Assembly (NCBI RefSeq): GCF_024347635.1
Contig: NZ_AP025512.1
Coordinates: 85,866 to 149,865, forward strand
Length of the DNA stretch: 64,000 nt
Source: Vibrio tasmaniensis
GTDB taxonomy: Bacteria; Pseudomonadota; Gammaproteobacteria; Enterobacterales; Vibrionaceae
Reading direction: 5' to 3'
The notes beneath the pieces were generated by a model. The model had not been told where the DNA came from and did no database searches. It worked only from the letters and a program-made list of their open reading frames with translations. A program made the translations under genes and the position numbers. This document shows positions 39,532-48,307 of the stretch, piece after piece; positions within the stretch are counted from its first letter, which is position 1; each line of letters starts with the position of its first letter.

Positions 39532-40680
39532 TCAATTATTTTTAATTTCGTTACACCATGCGTTTGCAGGCCATACACCATAAGTTTGTACTTGCTTTTC
39601 ACCTTTCCTCCACTGATTAATAGGGTCTTTCCAAAGGTGACTACATCTGTTACTAGAAAAAATACCAGGTAATTCAATAGCTAGGTTAACATTGGTTGCA
39701 TCTATAGGTAAATATATTGCAGCACTTTGAGGGGCTGGAAAAGAACCAGATTTAAATTGTTTTTCTTTACTTGATATTAAATCATAAGTTAGTTTCCATT
39801 TGGTAATATAGGTACTACCGGGTTTACTATTTATAATTAATTCTAGTTGGTTTATTGGCTGGATCCAGTCATTAATTGGACGCTTCCCTTCTATTGAGGT
39901 AAAGGTGAAGGCAACTGGTACCAACTGGCTGTTTTTATCGCTTGATGGGAAGTTAATTGCAGTGACAGATTTACTCCCTTTCTCTGAAATTACTTTAGCT
40001 GCGATTCCTATTTTATCTTTTTGGGGTGAAAAAAAATCAACAGAAGTAGTCATGCTATACTTGCCTTGATTTTTATCATTAGCAATTGCAACACCACGTG
40101 TTGCCCATTTAACACCACTAATAAAACCAAAGCCTTGAGAAATGTTACCAGTCTCTTTATCTATATATGGTGTATGTTTAGCAGCATCCTCAATAATATC
40201 CCATTTATCTACCACAAGAGAATAGGGGTTCTCAGTATAATCTTCTTTATCAATAATATAAGTTACAGCTAAACTTTTTTCTCTTGAAAAATTCCATTCA
40301 TGCTCCATTCCTACATCAATTTTTATACCAGTATTAGGATCTATATAGCCACCATCTATTTTAACTTCAACACTGTTTTTTGATATCCCCTTAGATAAAA
40401 ATTCCCATTTCTCATCTTTATTTTTTCTCGTGAAATGAACAGGATCATTTACAATATCTGCACTTATCAAAGTAAACTCACCTGTTAAGTGGTCTAAATA
40501 GCCAATAGCTCCAACCTGGATTGATGCATCATAATTCCAATTTGAGAATGTATTTTCCTTAGACTCTCTCATTAAAGACGTTAGCTCTTTATTCCAAAAA
40601 TTTCCACTTTCTGCTGAAAATGCAGAGCTTGCTGATAGCATAGCTAAAGCTATTAGCCCAGGTTTCGTTACTCTATTCAT
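39532..40680 (-). CDS. Secreted protein of unknown function
   Basis: 382 residues with a clear Sec signal peptide (MNRVTKPGLIALAMLSASSAFSA split before ESGNFW). The mature protein is beta-rich and contains YLDHLTGEFTLISADIV, VEVKIDGGYIDPNTGIKIDV, a repeated Asp/Asn-rich style, and a C-terminal pair of Cys (SNRCSHLW, NAWCNEIKNN) that may bond. It is AT-richer than its neighbours and is flanked by IS remnants on both sides, which suggests recent gain. I recognise no family. Confidence 0.75.
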   Translation of the reverse strand: MNRVTKPGLIALAMLSASSAFSAESGNFWNKELTSLMRESKENTFSNWNYDASIQVGAIGYLDHLTGEFTLISADIVNDPVHFTRKNKDEKWEFLSKGISKNSVEVKIDGGYIDPNTGIKIDVGMEHEWNFSREKSLAVTYIIDKEDYTENPYSLVVDKWDIIEDAAKHTPYIDKETGNISQGFGFISGVKWATRGVAIANDKNQGKYSMTTSVDFFSPQKDKIGIAAKVISEKGSKSVTAINFPSSDKNSQLVPVAFTFTSIEGKRPINDWIQPINQLELIINSKPGSTYITKWKLTYDLISSKEKQFKSGSFPAPQSAAIYLPIDATNVNLAIELPGIFSSNRCSHLWKDPINQWRKGEKQVQTYGVWPANAWCNEIKNN

Positions 40681-40808
40681 AGTATTATCACCTCTATTTA
40701 GCTACCATCTTAAAATTTAAGATGGTTACATGAACACGGTGTTATTGATCAAATCAGCTCGAAGATCAATGATGCCATATATGACTTTGTTTATAGCTTT
40801 GACATTCG
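40681..40808. promoter_or_regulatory. Upstream region of the secreted protein gene
   Basis: About 130 bp with AT-rich blocks. TTAAAATTTAAGATGGTTAC lies close to the start and could contain the promoter. It is bounded by the IS6-family terminus at 40809. Confidence 0.35.
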
Positions 40809-41478
40809 GGTTCTGTCGCAAATCTAGTTAGAGGCGTGACAGTCCCATCCGCCAGATACAATTATACTGTGAGTGCGTAAATCGCTCAAAGGCCGTCTAG
40901 CCTTCAATATTTATCTGCTCTTGTTTGAGCATCGTCCACACTTCACACCCATGGAGACTGGCCAAAGCTCCTTCCATTGACTTCCAACCTAGTGCTTGAC
41001 GTGTTTTCTGTTTTACCCATCGGTGACTCTGCCAAAGATATTGTTCAGATATTTAGTGTCCAAAATCTCTACCAGTGAGAGCATGAAATACCCCGTCAAC
41101 CAAAGCTGAGCATTCATTGAATCAATGACCGCGTAGTTACTCTTACTTCTATCTATAACGACCTTACTTGACTTGGTAAACCATTTTGTGAAATGGCTTT
41201 ATTCAGAGAGGCTTTTGCAGCAGCCTCATCACGGTCGGGCTAAGACAATAATAAATCATATTTCCAAATTTATCGACGGCTCGGTAATAGTAGACCCATT
41301 TCCCCTTCACTTTGATGTAGGCTTCATCCATACGCCACGAGTCAGATACCGGCTTTTTCTACGCCTGGCTCTATGCTCCAATACTGGTGTGAATTTGATA
41401 ACCCAACGATTAATAGCAGTTTGATTTACTACGACTCCACGCTCTGATTGTATCTCTTCGATTTCACGATAACTGAGG
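40809..41478 (-). mobile_element. IS6-family remnant in tandem with a complete copy
   Basis: It begins with the terminus GGTTCTGTCGCAAATCTAG and carries a decayed transposase with several small indels. It ends abruptly at ATTTCACGATAACTGAG, where the next copy starts, so its 5' ~130 bp are missing. Confidence 0.8.
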
Positions 41479-42283
41479 GTTCTATCGCAAATCTAGCTAG
41501 AGGCGTGACAGTCCCATCCACCAGATACAATTATACTGCGAGTGCGTAAAATCGCTCAAAGGCCGTCTAGCCTTCAATATCTATCTGATCTTGTTTCAAC
41601 ATCGTCCACACTTCCCGCCCATGCAAACTGGCCAAAGCTCCTTCCGTTGACTTCCAACCTAGAGCTTGACGTGTTTTCTGCTTCACCCAACGGTGGCTCT
41701 GCTCGACGATATTGTTCAGATATTTAATGTCCAAAATCTCTACCAGCGAGAGCATAAAATACCCCGTCAACCAAAGCTGAACATTCATCGAATCAATGGC
41801 CGCGTAGTTACTCTTACTTCCGTCTATAACCACTTTGTTTGGCAAACCATTTTGTGAAATAGCCTTATTAAGAAAGGCTTTAGCAGCAGCCTCATCACGG
41901 TTCGGGCTAAGATAATAATCAATCACATGTCCAAATTTATCGACGGCTCGGTAATAGTAGACCCATTTCCCCTTCACTTTGATGTAGGTTTCATCCATAC
42001 GCCACGAGTCAGACACCGGCTTCTTTCTACGCCTGGCTCTATGCTCCAATACTGGTGTAAATTTGATAGCCCAACGATTAATAGTAGTGTGGTCTACAAC
42101 GACTCCACGCTCTAATTGTATCTCTTCGATTTCACGATAACTGAGCTTATAGGCGAGATAATAACGTACGGTTTCGAGAATAACTTCAGAGGGAAAGTGG
42201 CAGCCTTTAAACATTAAGAATCAGTATCATGAATAGAAATTAAGCAAATCTTAACTTAAAGGCTCAAAGTTTGCGACAGAACC
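41479..42283 (-). mobile_element. IS6-family element, complete
   Basis: 805 bp bounded by GGTTCTATCGCAAA at the right end and TTTGCGACAGAACC at the left end; one terminal base differs from the consensus. It is head-to-tail with the remnant at 40809-41478. No 8-bp duplication is visible. Confidence 0.85.
41567..42214 (-). CDS. IS6-family transposase (12 residues short)
   Basis: 215 residues, against 227 in the copy at 62651-63334. The DDE residues are in WRMDETYIKVKGKW, NKVVIDGSKSNYAA and YLNNIVEQSHRWVKQ. A CAA codon has become TAG after QIDIEG, removing the last 12 residues (QTAFERFYALAG). The catalytic core is untouched, so activity is uncertain. Confidence 0.8.
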   Translation of the reverse strand: MFKGCHFPSEVILETVRYYLAYKLSYREIEEIQLERGVVVDHTTINRWAIKFTPVLEHRARRRKKPVSDSWRMDETYIKVKGKWVYYYRAVDKFGHVIDYYLSPNRDEAAAKAFLNKAISQNGLPNKVVIDGSKSNYAAIDSMNVQLWLTGYFMLSLVEILDIKYLNNIVEQSHRWVKQKTRQALGWKSTEGALASLHGREVWTMLKQDQIDIEG

Positions 42284-42302
42284 GCACCAAAGGGTTTTCA
42301 GC

Positions 42303-42626
42303 CTATTTAATATTACTCTCATCATGAAGCGCGTCTAACTCGCTAGCAAGATCCCGAAAATAAACCGCCCATAATTTAGCCTGTTTTTTAGACAGTTTCG
42401 CCTCAACAAGTAACTCATCAATTGAAAACTTTCGTTCTGGGATATCAGGAGAAAGATAAAGATTCAACTTCCCCACCTTAGTCAGTTCTAAATGGGGAGC
42501 CAATGGCCAAGACAAGGCTTTAGTATCGATAAAATTTCTCAGTAACATAAAAGAAGACTCCATTTTTATTCTTGATTTTTTAATGCTAACAAAAGATCCC
42601 GCATCAGGATCAATTTTTAAAGGCAA
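42303..42626 (-). CDS. Unknown protein beside the prophage, start uncertain
   Basis: Up to 107 residues if a TTG start is used; the first ATG in frame is Met22 (MESSFMLLRNF). An in-frame TAA lies a few codons upstream of the TTG. It contains VKPL-free helical sequence with FSIDELLVEAKLSKKQAKLW, which could be a helix-turn-helix. It sits between the IS6-family end and the prophage attachment-like site, so it may be a fragment of a host or older phage gene. Confidence 0.4.
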   Translation of the reverse strand: MPLKIDPDAGSFVSIKKSRIKMESSFMLLRNFIDTKALSWPLAPHLELTKVGKLNLYLSPDIPERKFSIDELLVEAKLSKKQAKLWAVYFRDLASELDALHDESNIK

Positions 42627-42851
42627 TCTGATAGCGGTCAGTTAGATTGAAATCAAAAAGCTCTAGTTTTGAGACTTAGAGGGCAAAATCGAGTCGAAGT
42701 AAAAATGCATCACAAGTGTTTAACATTTATCAGAAAACTGTAATTAACTTTCAGAAGGGAAATCTAGGGTGTGGAAAGAGAAGAGGCTGACTTTCGAGCG
42801 GTTGTAGCTAGAGTCGTCCCCTAACGCGCAAAAGCCAGCTTAATTTTGTCA
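42627..42851. other. Intergenic stretch left of the prophage
   Basis: No gene seen. The GTTAGGGGACGACTC-type GC patch before the dif-like site may belong to an older phage junction, but I cannot support more. Confidence 0.3.
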
Positions 42852-42879
42852 ATTTAACATATTATACATAATACGCACT
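42852..42879. other. dif-like XerCD attachment site at prophage left end
   Basis: On the minus strand AGTGCGTATTA-TGTATA-ATATGTTAAAT matches the V. cholerae dif1 arms, with one difference in the XerC arm and one or two toward the XerD arm. Filamentous vibriophages integrate at dif using host XerC/XerD. The site overlaps the 3' end of the DUF3693 gene, as an att core in a phage genome would. Confidence 0.7.
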
Positions 42880-43210
42880 GAATCGAGGATTCTATCCCTA
42901 GGGCTATAGCACCGCAAGCCATTGAAATACTTGTTAAACCAAGCCCATTATACTTTTTTGCAATGCTGTTCCACAGTGTCTGTGCTTCGTAAGTTTTTGC
43001 CTTATCCAAAGCTAAACCAACTAATGCCTTTTCTTTATCTTCACCAACAATGTCAGCAAGCATAAGCACTTGATTCTCTTTTAAAAATGCTCGGTCTTTT
43101 CGAATGTCCGTTAGCATTTGAGTACTAATACCTAAATCAGACGCGACTTGCTTATATTGGATGTAATTCATGTGCTCTTTATAAGCATCTATGAGTTTCT
43201 TTGTGTACAT
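42854..43210 (-). CDS. Filamentous phage DUF3693-type regulator
   Basis: 118 residues. MNYIQYKQVASDLGISTQML is a helix-turn-helix, followed by ENQVLMLADIVGEDKEKALV and a C-terminal hydrophobic tail. DUF3693 proteins stand divergent to the rstA operon in Vibrio filamentous phages and are thought to act as repressors. Here it reads left, opposite to the structural genes. The last codons overlap the dif-like site. Confidence 0.8.
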   Translation of the reverse strand: MYTKKLIDAYKEHMNYIQYKQVASDLGISTQMLTDIRKDRAFLKENQVLMLADIVGEDKEKALVGLALDKAKTYEAQTLWNSIAKKYNGLGLTSISMACGAIALGIESSIQCVLCIIC

Positions 43211-43340
43211 TTTGAAAACCTCGTTTGTTTCCTATAGCTCGATTCTAGCTCATAAACACGAAATTTATCGTATTGCCACTACGGGAATTATCGTATTTAC
43301 TGTACGGAAATTATCGTACTGACTGCTTCTGGTGGCTTTT
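43211..43340. promoter_or_regulatory. Divergent phage control region
   Basis: It contains three spaced near-repeats of ATTATCGTA (near 43265, 43288 and 43311), alternating with AATTTATCGTAT-type motifs. These are likely operators for the divergent regulator. Confidence 0.55.
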
Positions 43341-43637
43341 ATGTTCCAAATCGAATCTATTCAATATGGCTCTGTGCTCAAATCTGAACACGTTAGCTTC
43401 TCTAGCTACCCAGATTTCACACACGCGTCAGTGTCTCTTCATAACTCACCACTAGAAATCTGTTTTGAGTTCCTTGTTAGCGAACTTGAGTTTGGACAAC
43501 GCACTATTGGTGAAGAACTTTTTCACACTGTCAGCTACACAAATCCACTTTATAACTCGAGTGACGCTTTCACTTTCACGTTTGATAACGACCAAGAACT
43601 TGATCAGTTCTGCTCGTTCTACGGTTTGGAGCGTTAA
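43341..43637 (+). CDS. Small filamentous-phage protein, unknown
   Basis: 98 residues starting MFQIESIQYG; a Met three codons earlier is possible. Acidic, no membrane segment. It is the first gene of the phage early operon, 2 nt before the next gene. No family recognised. Confidence 0.65.
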   Translation: MFQIESIQYGSVLKSEHVSFSSYPDFTHASVSLHNSPLEICFEFLVSELEFGQRTIGEELFHTVSYTNPLYNSSDAFTFTFDNDQELDQFCSFYGLER

Positions 43638-43639
43638 TC

Positions 43640-43951
43640 ATGAAATCTGTCCTTTCATTTTTGTCTAAATGCAAAGTCGAGCTTTCTATTTCTTTAGCTG
43701 CTTTTCTTTATTTTACTTTCCTATTTGATATCTCTGTTGATTTTGCAAAGTCAAAATTTTGTAGTTTCGAGGTTTCAAATAAAACTTATTCGGAGATTGT
43801 TGCCGGTTCTCTTGAGGTTGAGGAAATCAAAGTACTGGCAGCTGCTTTGATGTCAGATGATGGTCAGATTGATATTTGTGAAGCTTCAGAACTGCAACGA
43901 GCTTATGACGAATTAACTTCACCTAAAGCTAAATTGTTGGAGGTGCTTTAA
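43640..43951 (+). CDS. Small filamentous-phage membrane protein, unknown
   Basis: 103 residues with one membrane helix (ELSISLAAFLYFTFLFDISV) near residues 13-33 and an acidic helical C-terminal part. It lies between two tightly spaced phage genes. Confidence 0.65.
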   Translation: MKSVLSFLSKCKVELSISLAAFLYFTFLFDISVDFAKSKFCSFEVSNKTYSEIVAGSLEVEEIKVLAAALMSDDGQIDICEASELQRAYDELTSPKAKLLEVL

Positions 43952-43953
43952 TC

Positions 43954-44154
43954 ATGGATTCAATCTACTTCGACAACGAACCCAATCACGGCATCAACGC
44001 CTATTTTCCTTGGGGTCATAACTTCTTCAAGACTCCGCGTGATTTCTTCCAGTTCATGGAAGCTCACTACGGCATGGTGTCATTTCAGATTGTCGAAATC
44101 ACGGATGATAACTACCAAGAGCTTTTGGTTAAGGGTGTGTTCCATGCCATCTAA
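43954..44154 (+). CDS. Small filamentous-phage protein, unknown
   Basis: 66 residues, rich in aromatic residues (INAYFPWGHNFFKTPRDFF). Its stop overlaps the start of the replication gene by 11 nt (ATGCCATCTAA), so translation is probably coupled. Confidence 0.7.
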   Translation: MDSIYFDNEPNHGINAYFPWGHNFFKTPRDFFQFMEAHYGMVSFQIVEITDDNYQELLVKGVFHAI

Positions 44155-45256
44155 AAAACCACATAAGTTCCATGACGAGATTCGTCCGGTACAAGTTGAT
44201 CACCTAGCCTTTTCGTTTTCGTACGGCTCACTTAGACACTTGGACAACTCGAACGAACAAGACTTTATCAATATGCAGTTTCCTGAGTTTAAAAAGCGAA
44301 GCGTTAATGGTCGCCTTAACTCACCAGAAGCCATTGATAAGTCAATTGAGTCACACCGTAACAAATGCCGTAAGGTTTTGGCCGATAGGTTTGATGAGTT
44401 CATGTCTAAAGTCTTTAACTTCCGCATATCTCCTATGCGTGGCCGTGGCTTACATGGCTATGAAGATTCAATGGTGATTTACGATTCAACGGGAACGGTT
44501 GAGTGTGGTTTGGTTGGTGTTGGCGGTAACAACGATACGGTTTACGTGCAAATCAATGGTACTGGTTGCGCTAAGTTGTTCGACTTCACCACACACAAGA
44601 AGGTGCACTGGTGGTTATCACTTTTGGGTATCACTCGCCTCGCCCGTTTAGACCTTTGCGTGGATGACTACACCGGAATCTTCGACTGTAAGTATGCTGA
44701 GAAATGTTTTTATGAGGGAGCATTTCGCACTGCTTCTCGTGGACGTGGTCCGACAATGGTTCCTCATAAGCGCGTTTCACAATCCGGTGAATTATCAGAG
44801 GAAGCCGTTCTTGTTGGCTCTCGTACCTCTGCAATCTACTGGCGTGTGTACAACAAGAAGTTCGAGCAAAACATCGCTGACCCTGAAGTGATTTGGTACC
44901 GCAACGAAGTGGAACTGAAGAAGTGCGATTTATCACTACTCGCCTCGCCTGCTTCGGCCTTTGCTGGTCTCTGTGATTTCTCGGCCAGTATCGACCCTGC
45001 TGAACCAATGAAGCTTGAACTCAACAAGAAAAAAGCAGGTCTTGAGTTCTTCGCTCGTATCGCTTGGGTTCGTCGTCAATGTGGTAAAGCTCTATCTGAA
45101 GTTGTTGCTATGACTGAAGGTGATTTGGGTGAAGCCTTCGGCATGCTCATTCCTACGCATCATAGACGTGCAAACTTTGAAACCTCGTTGGGCATTCCTG
45201 ACGAATACACTAAACAGAAAATCGAAATTTTGGAGTCAAGAATATGCCTACAATAA
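44144..45256 (+). CDS. rstA: RstA-like phage replication initiator
   Basis: 370 residues from ATG 44144, inside the previous gene; an upstream frame extension is not needed. The conserved replication-initiation-factor core is visible as VDHLAFSFSYGSLR, CAKLFDFTTHKKVHWWLSLL, ITRLARLDLCVDDYTG, TASRGRGPTMVPHKRV and YWRVYNKKFEQ with VIWYRNEVELKKCDLSLL. It nicks the double-stranded form for rolling-circle replication. It belongs to the Rep_trans-type family of CTX and Vf phages. Confidence 0.88.
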   Translation: MPSKKPHKFHDEIRPVQVDHLAFSFSYGSLRHLDNSNEQDFINMQFPEFKKRSVNGRLNSPEAIDKSIESHRNKCRKVLADRFDEFMSKVFNFRISPMRGRGLHGYEDSMVIYDSTGTVECGLVGVGGNNDTVYVQINGTGCAKLFDFTTHKKVHWWLSLLGITRLARLDLCVDDYTGIFDCKYAEKCFYEGAFRTASRGRGPTMVPHKRVSQSGELSEEAVLVGSRTSAIYWRVYNKKFEQNIADPEVIWYRNEVELKKCDLSLLASPASAFAGLCDFSASIDPAEPMKLELNKKKAGLEFFARIAWVRRQCGKALSEVVAMTEGDLGEAFGMLIPTHHRRANFETSLGIPDEYTKQKIEILESRICLQ

Positions 45257-45591
45257 CTGGTATTGCTATCAAGCGTTTCCCTAAATCAAACATGGAGTTC
45301 GCTGAGCTGTCTGTTCTACGTGCTGTAGAAGAAGTCGACAACGAGAAGTTTCAGCAAACGGGTATCGGTTTCTCTACTGATATTCCTTACAACAAACAAG
45401 CATTGAAAATCGATGTTGAGTATGCGCGTCAGCTTATCCAATCACGCGCGTTCGTTGCTAACCGTGAATACGAACTGAGCTTTGGTGCTAACCCAAATGA
45501 CCCACTCGATATCTTGGTCAACAAGCTTGTTCCTGTCGATGAAGAAATCAAAAAGCACTTTGATAACTTCATGAAAGCTAACAAGGCTTAA
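45244..45591 (+). CDS. RstB-like / DUF1293-type phage ssDNA-binding protein
   Basis: 115 residues (MPTITGIAIKRFPKSNMEF). It overlaps rstA by 13 nt. Its position and size fit the gene-V-like single-strand DNA-binding proteins of Vibrio filamentous phages (DUF1293). The motif FANREYELSFGANPND-like region (FVANREYELSFG) supports an OB-type beta protein. Assigned by gene order and general resemblance. Confidence 0.7.
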   Translation: MPTITGIAIKRFPKSNMEFAELSVLRAVEEVDNEKFQQTGIGFSTDIPYNKQALKIDVEYARQLIQSRAFVANREYELSFGANPNDPLDILVNKLVPVDEEIKKHFDNFMKANKA

Positions 45592-45594
45592 TCA

Positions 45595-45819
45595 ATGAAC
45601 TGCATTACGACAACACAGCAAGGTTATCTAAGAACGTCAACCGACTTTGACTGCAAGCTCGTCATGCTAACTGACACTGAATACAACAATTTAGTGTCAA
45701 CACCACAATCCCTCAATATCGATACGGAGCTCTACACCACCGTTTCGGGATGGATTTTACTTTCATTCGTTTCAGGTCATGTACTTGGACGAATACTCAA
45801 AACACTCGGCAAAGGCTGA
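45595..45819 (+). CDS. Small membrane-anchored phage protein
   Basis: 74 residues with a C-terminal helix (TTVSGWILLSFVSGHVLG). The position just before the major coat gene is typical of minor coat proteins (pVII/pIX class). Confidence 0.6.
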   Translation: MNCITTTQQGYLRTSTDFDCKLVMLTDTEYNNLVSTPQSLNIDTELYTTVSGWILLSFVSGHVLGRILKTLGKG

Positions 45820-45852
45820 GTACATTTTTTAAAACAATCTATAGGTAATACT

Positions 45853-46059
45853 ATGAAAAACATGAAAACTCGTTTAATCGCTCTATCTACTGTTGTTCTT
45901 TCTGGTGCTTCAATGGCCGACGCTACACCCGTTCAAACCGCTATAAATGGCGCGGTCACTTCTGGTCAAGCTAACTACGGTCTGGTTGTGGTTGGTTTGA
46001 TTGGCCTTGGTGCGCTTGGCTTTGGCCTTAAAGCTATCATGGGAGCTATGCGCGGCTAA
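45853..46059 (+). CDS. Filamentous phage major coat protein (pVIII-like)
   Basis: 68 residues with a signal peptide (MKNMKTRLIALSTVVLSGASMADA). The mature part is short and acidic at its N-terminus, with a hydrophobic core (YGLVVVGLIGLGALGFGLKAI) and a basic end. It is assembled around the phage DNA at the inner membrane. Its stop overlaps the next start by one base (TAATG). Confidence 0.85.
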   Translation: MKNMKTRLIALSTVVLSGASMADATPVQTAINGAVTSGQANYGLVVVGLIGLGALGFGLKAIMGAMRG

Positions 46060-46157
46060 TGGCTGTACTCGTTTCTGAAGTCGTAACCATCCTCTTGGGT
46101 GTATCTATGGCCTCATCCTTTATATACGGTGTATATACGGGTATTAATGCCTCCTAA
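46059..46157 (+). CDS. Tiny phage membrane protein (32 residues)
   Basis: The product starts MAVLVSEVVTILLGVSMASS and is almost entirely one membrane helix. Its ATG overlaps the major coat stop codon, so expression is coupled. The size and place fit a pIX/pVII-like minor coat protein. Confidence 0.6.
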   Translation: MAVLVSEVVTILLGVSMASSFIYGVYTGINAS

Positions 46158-46170
46158 CGGGGGCTTTTTT
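46149..46170 (+). terminator. Central phage terminator
   Basis: GCCTCC-taac-GGGGGC followed by six Ts, overlapping the end of the tiny gene. This position, after the coat genes, is where filamentous phages limit transcription into the downstream genes. Confidence 0.85.
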
Positions 46171-46187
46171 ATATCTAGGTTTTGATT

Positions 46188-47963
46188 ATGAAAACAGCCA
46201 TTAACGCACTTCTACGCATTCTCTTTTTTATGACCTCTTGCTTGATTTTCGTAACAAAATCCTATGCTTTGGATTGTCCTGCAGGCTCTGTCGATAGTGG
46301 CGGTGTTTGTGTTAGTGCTTGCGAAATTTTAAAGGGTACTAACCGCACCATTAGTTGGGATGCCTATATCAATGGTGAACAACCGACAGGTTTTTGTAAT
46401 GGCGCTCACGGGGCTCCTATTCAGTGTGATATGGAACGTAGTGCTTGGGCTATTTCTACCGATTCACCAGACTTTCAGTTCTGGCAAGCTAAGTTCAAAT
46501 TTACGGGTAAAACTTGCTCAACACCTCAACAATTTACCGGAGGTACTCCAAAGCGTTACCCTTGGGAGGGTGACCATAATATGAATGGTATTCTTGACGT
46601 TGATGAAGATTGGGACGGTGATGGAATCCCCAATGGCGTAGATAAAAACCCAAACAAGTCTGATAACACTCTAGAAGATAAAAACAACAACAATGTCCCT
46701 GATAAATTAGAGCCTTACCTCGATACGTTAGAGAGTACCGAGGTAATAAAATACGATATTAGTTGTCCTGCTGGCGTTCCTGAGAGCAAGTGTATGACTT
46801 TGTTAAATCTCGCTAAAGCTTCTGAAAAAGTTTCGGTTACAAACAGGGAGCTAACCAAAGTAGTCAAAGATTTGGTTTCAAAAAGCGCATCAAAATCTGA
46901 TGTTGAGAACGTTAACTACAGCATTAGAAGTGCGTTATCTCAAATGGTTGATAAGGTGACCAAAACTGAGGCCAGTCTAGTTGATAAAGCTAAACGCTCT
47001 GATGACCTGTTGACTGACCTTGTAGACAATAAAATCATTGGTGCTATCGATGGTATTCCGGACTCTATAGCAGCGAAACAACAGCTAGAAACCAACAAGA
47101 TTATCAAGGCTATCGACTCCATCGATACCGGATTAACTCAAAGACAAGATCTCTTTTTAGCTAAAGCAGCTTCCGCACAAATGAACACTGAACTCATTCA
47201 AGATTTGACCTTAAAAGTGGAAGATGTTGATTACAACCTCGCAGATGCAAAAAAGGAAGTAATCGACCAAGTAAAAAGCTCTCAAAGGAAGACAACACAA
47301 GCAACTGGTCGCGAGTTCATGCGTTTGAATCGAGCTCTTAGCACGCTTGATGATTCCATCTCTCAAGACTTTGTTGCGTTGCGTAGTTTCCTAAGTGACA
47401 AAATGGACAATCAAGATAAACGCAATGAAACCAACATAGACAATGCTGTTTCTAAGTTGAAAACGAGCATAGAAGATTCTACAACGGGGCTATCTTCCAA
47501 AATTGAACAATCCGGCTCTGAGCTATCAGGGAAAATTGATGGGCTTTCAGACAAACTAGACGGTATGGGCGGCCTCGATGATGCAACCAAAGACGCGATA
47601 AAAGGCATTCGAGATTTACTAGGGGCTGATAGTGGTTTCTCGGCTCCTGTGGTTACCGACGATTTTATGGGTGGGTTTATTTTTGATGCAGATTCATTCA
47701 AAGATATCACCGCAGAAATCGAGGTTCTAAAGGAAAATTACAAGACCGAAACGGAGCAATTTAAAACCTTATTCTCTATCGATACCAAAGCATTCAAAGA
47801 CGGGAAATATGTCGAGCATCAATTAGACCTTACTGTTGCAGGCCACAAACAGTCTTTCAAAACTGGCGTTCTCTCTGCCCTGTTAGACAACGCCGAAATC
47901 ATAAAAGCTATCGTTCTTTTCATCTTCGTTCTTATCGGTATCAAAATGATGGGGTCTAATTAA
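46188..47963 (+). CDS. Phage adsorption/minor coat protein (pIII / OrfU-like)
   Basis: 591 residues from ATG 46188. A signal peptide (LLRILFFMTSCLIFVTKSYA) leads to a Cys-rich N-terminal domain (CPAGSVDSGGVCVSACEIL). Then comes a calcium-binding type Asp-rich stretch (DVDEDWDGDGIPNGVDKNPN), a long coiled-coil stalk (residues ~210-490) and a C-terminal anchor (IIKAIVLFIFVLIGIKMMG). This is the layout of receptor-binding pIII proteins: adsorption domain, spacer, membrane anchor. The thrombospondin-like Asp repeats are unusual for the class. Confidence 0.82.
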   Translation: MKTAINALLRILFFMTSCLIFVTKSYALDCPAGSVDSGGVCVSACEILKGTNRTISWDAYINGEQPTGFCNGAHGAPIQCDMERSAWAISTDSPDFQFWQAKFKFTGKTCSTPQQFTGGTPKRYPWEGDHNMNGILDVDEDWDGDGIPNGVDKNPNKSDNTLEDKNNNNVPDKLEPYLDTLESTEVIKYDISCPAGVPESKCMTLLNLAKASEKVSVTNRELTKVVKDLVSKSASKSDVENVNYSIRSALSQMVDKVTKTEASLVDKAKRSDDLLTDLVDNKIIGAIDGIPDSIAAKQQLETNKIIKAIDSIDTGLTQRQDLFLAKAASAQMNTELIQDLTLKVEDVDYNLADAKKEVIDQVKSSQRKTTQATGREFMRLNRALSTLDDSISQDFVALRSFLSDKMDNQDKRNETNIDNAVSKLKTSIEDSTTGLSSKIEQSGSELSGKIDGLSDKLDGMGGLDDATKDAIKGIRDLLGADSGFSAPVVTDDFMGGFIFDADSFKDITAEIEVLKENYKTETEQFKTLFSIDTKAFKDGKYVEHQLDLTVAGHKQSFKTGVLSALLDNAEIIKAIVLFIFVLIGIKMMGSN

Positions 47964-48304
47964 TGGATACTATATTTGCTTTCTTTGATTGGGTTTCAAC
48001 TCAATTTCAAGTCGTTGTCGATTTCATCAAATCGCTGCCTTATATCTTCTCGAATATCTTCTCTTACATTCAGTTGTTTTATTTGAAAATGAAAATAGCC
48101 GGACAAATAGAATTTATAAAGATGTCTTACGTCACTGCACAGATGTTATTGCAGGAGATAGGTTTTAACGATTTGTTAGCCGCAACGTTTAACGCTATGC
48201 CGTCTGAGATTCGCTTTTATGCCTTTAAGTTTGGCATTCCTCAAGGGCTTTCCATTGTGGCGAACTTCTTCACGACGGGCTTTGTAATGAGAATGACGAG
48301 GTAA
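47963..48304 (+). CDS. Phage minor coat protein pVI-like (DUF2523-type)
   Basis: 113 residues, hydrophobic with two or three membrane segments (VVVDFIKSLPYIFSNIF, IPQGLSIVANFFTTGFV). Its start overlaps the stop of the preceding gene (TAATG). It lies between the pIII-like and Zot-like genes as usual. Confidence 0.8.
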   Translation: MDTIFAFFDWVSTQFQVVVDFIKSLPYIFSNIFSYIQLFYLKMKIAGQIEFIKMSYVTAQMLLQEIGFNDLLAATFNAMPSEIRFYAFKFGIPQGLSIVANFFTTGFVMRMTR

Positions 48305-48307
48305 CGC

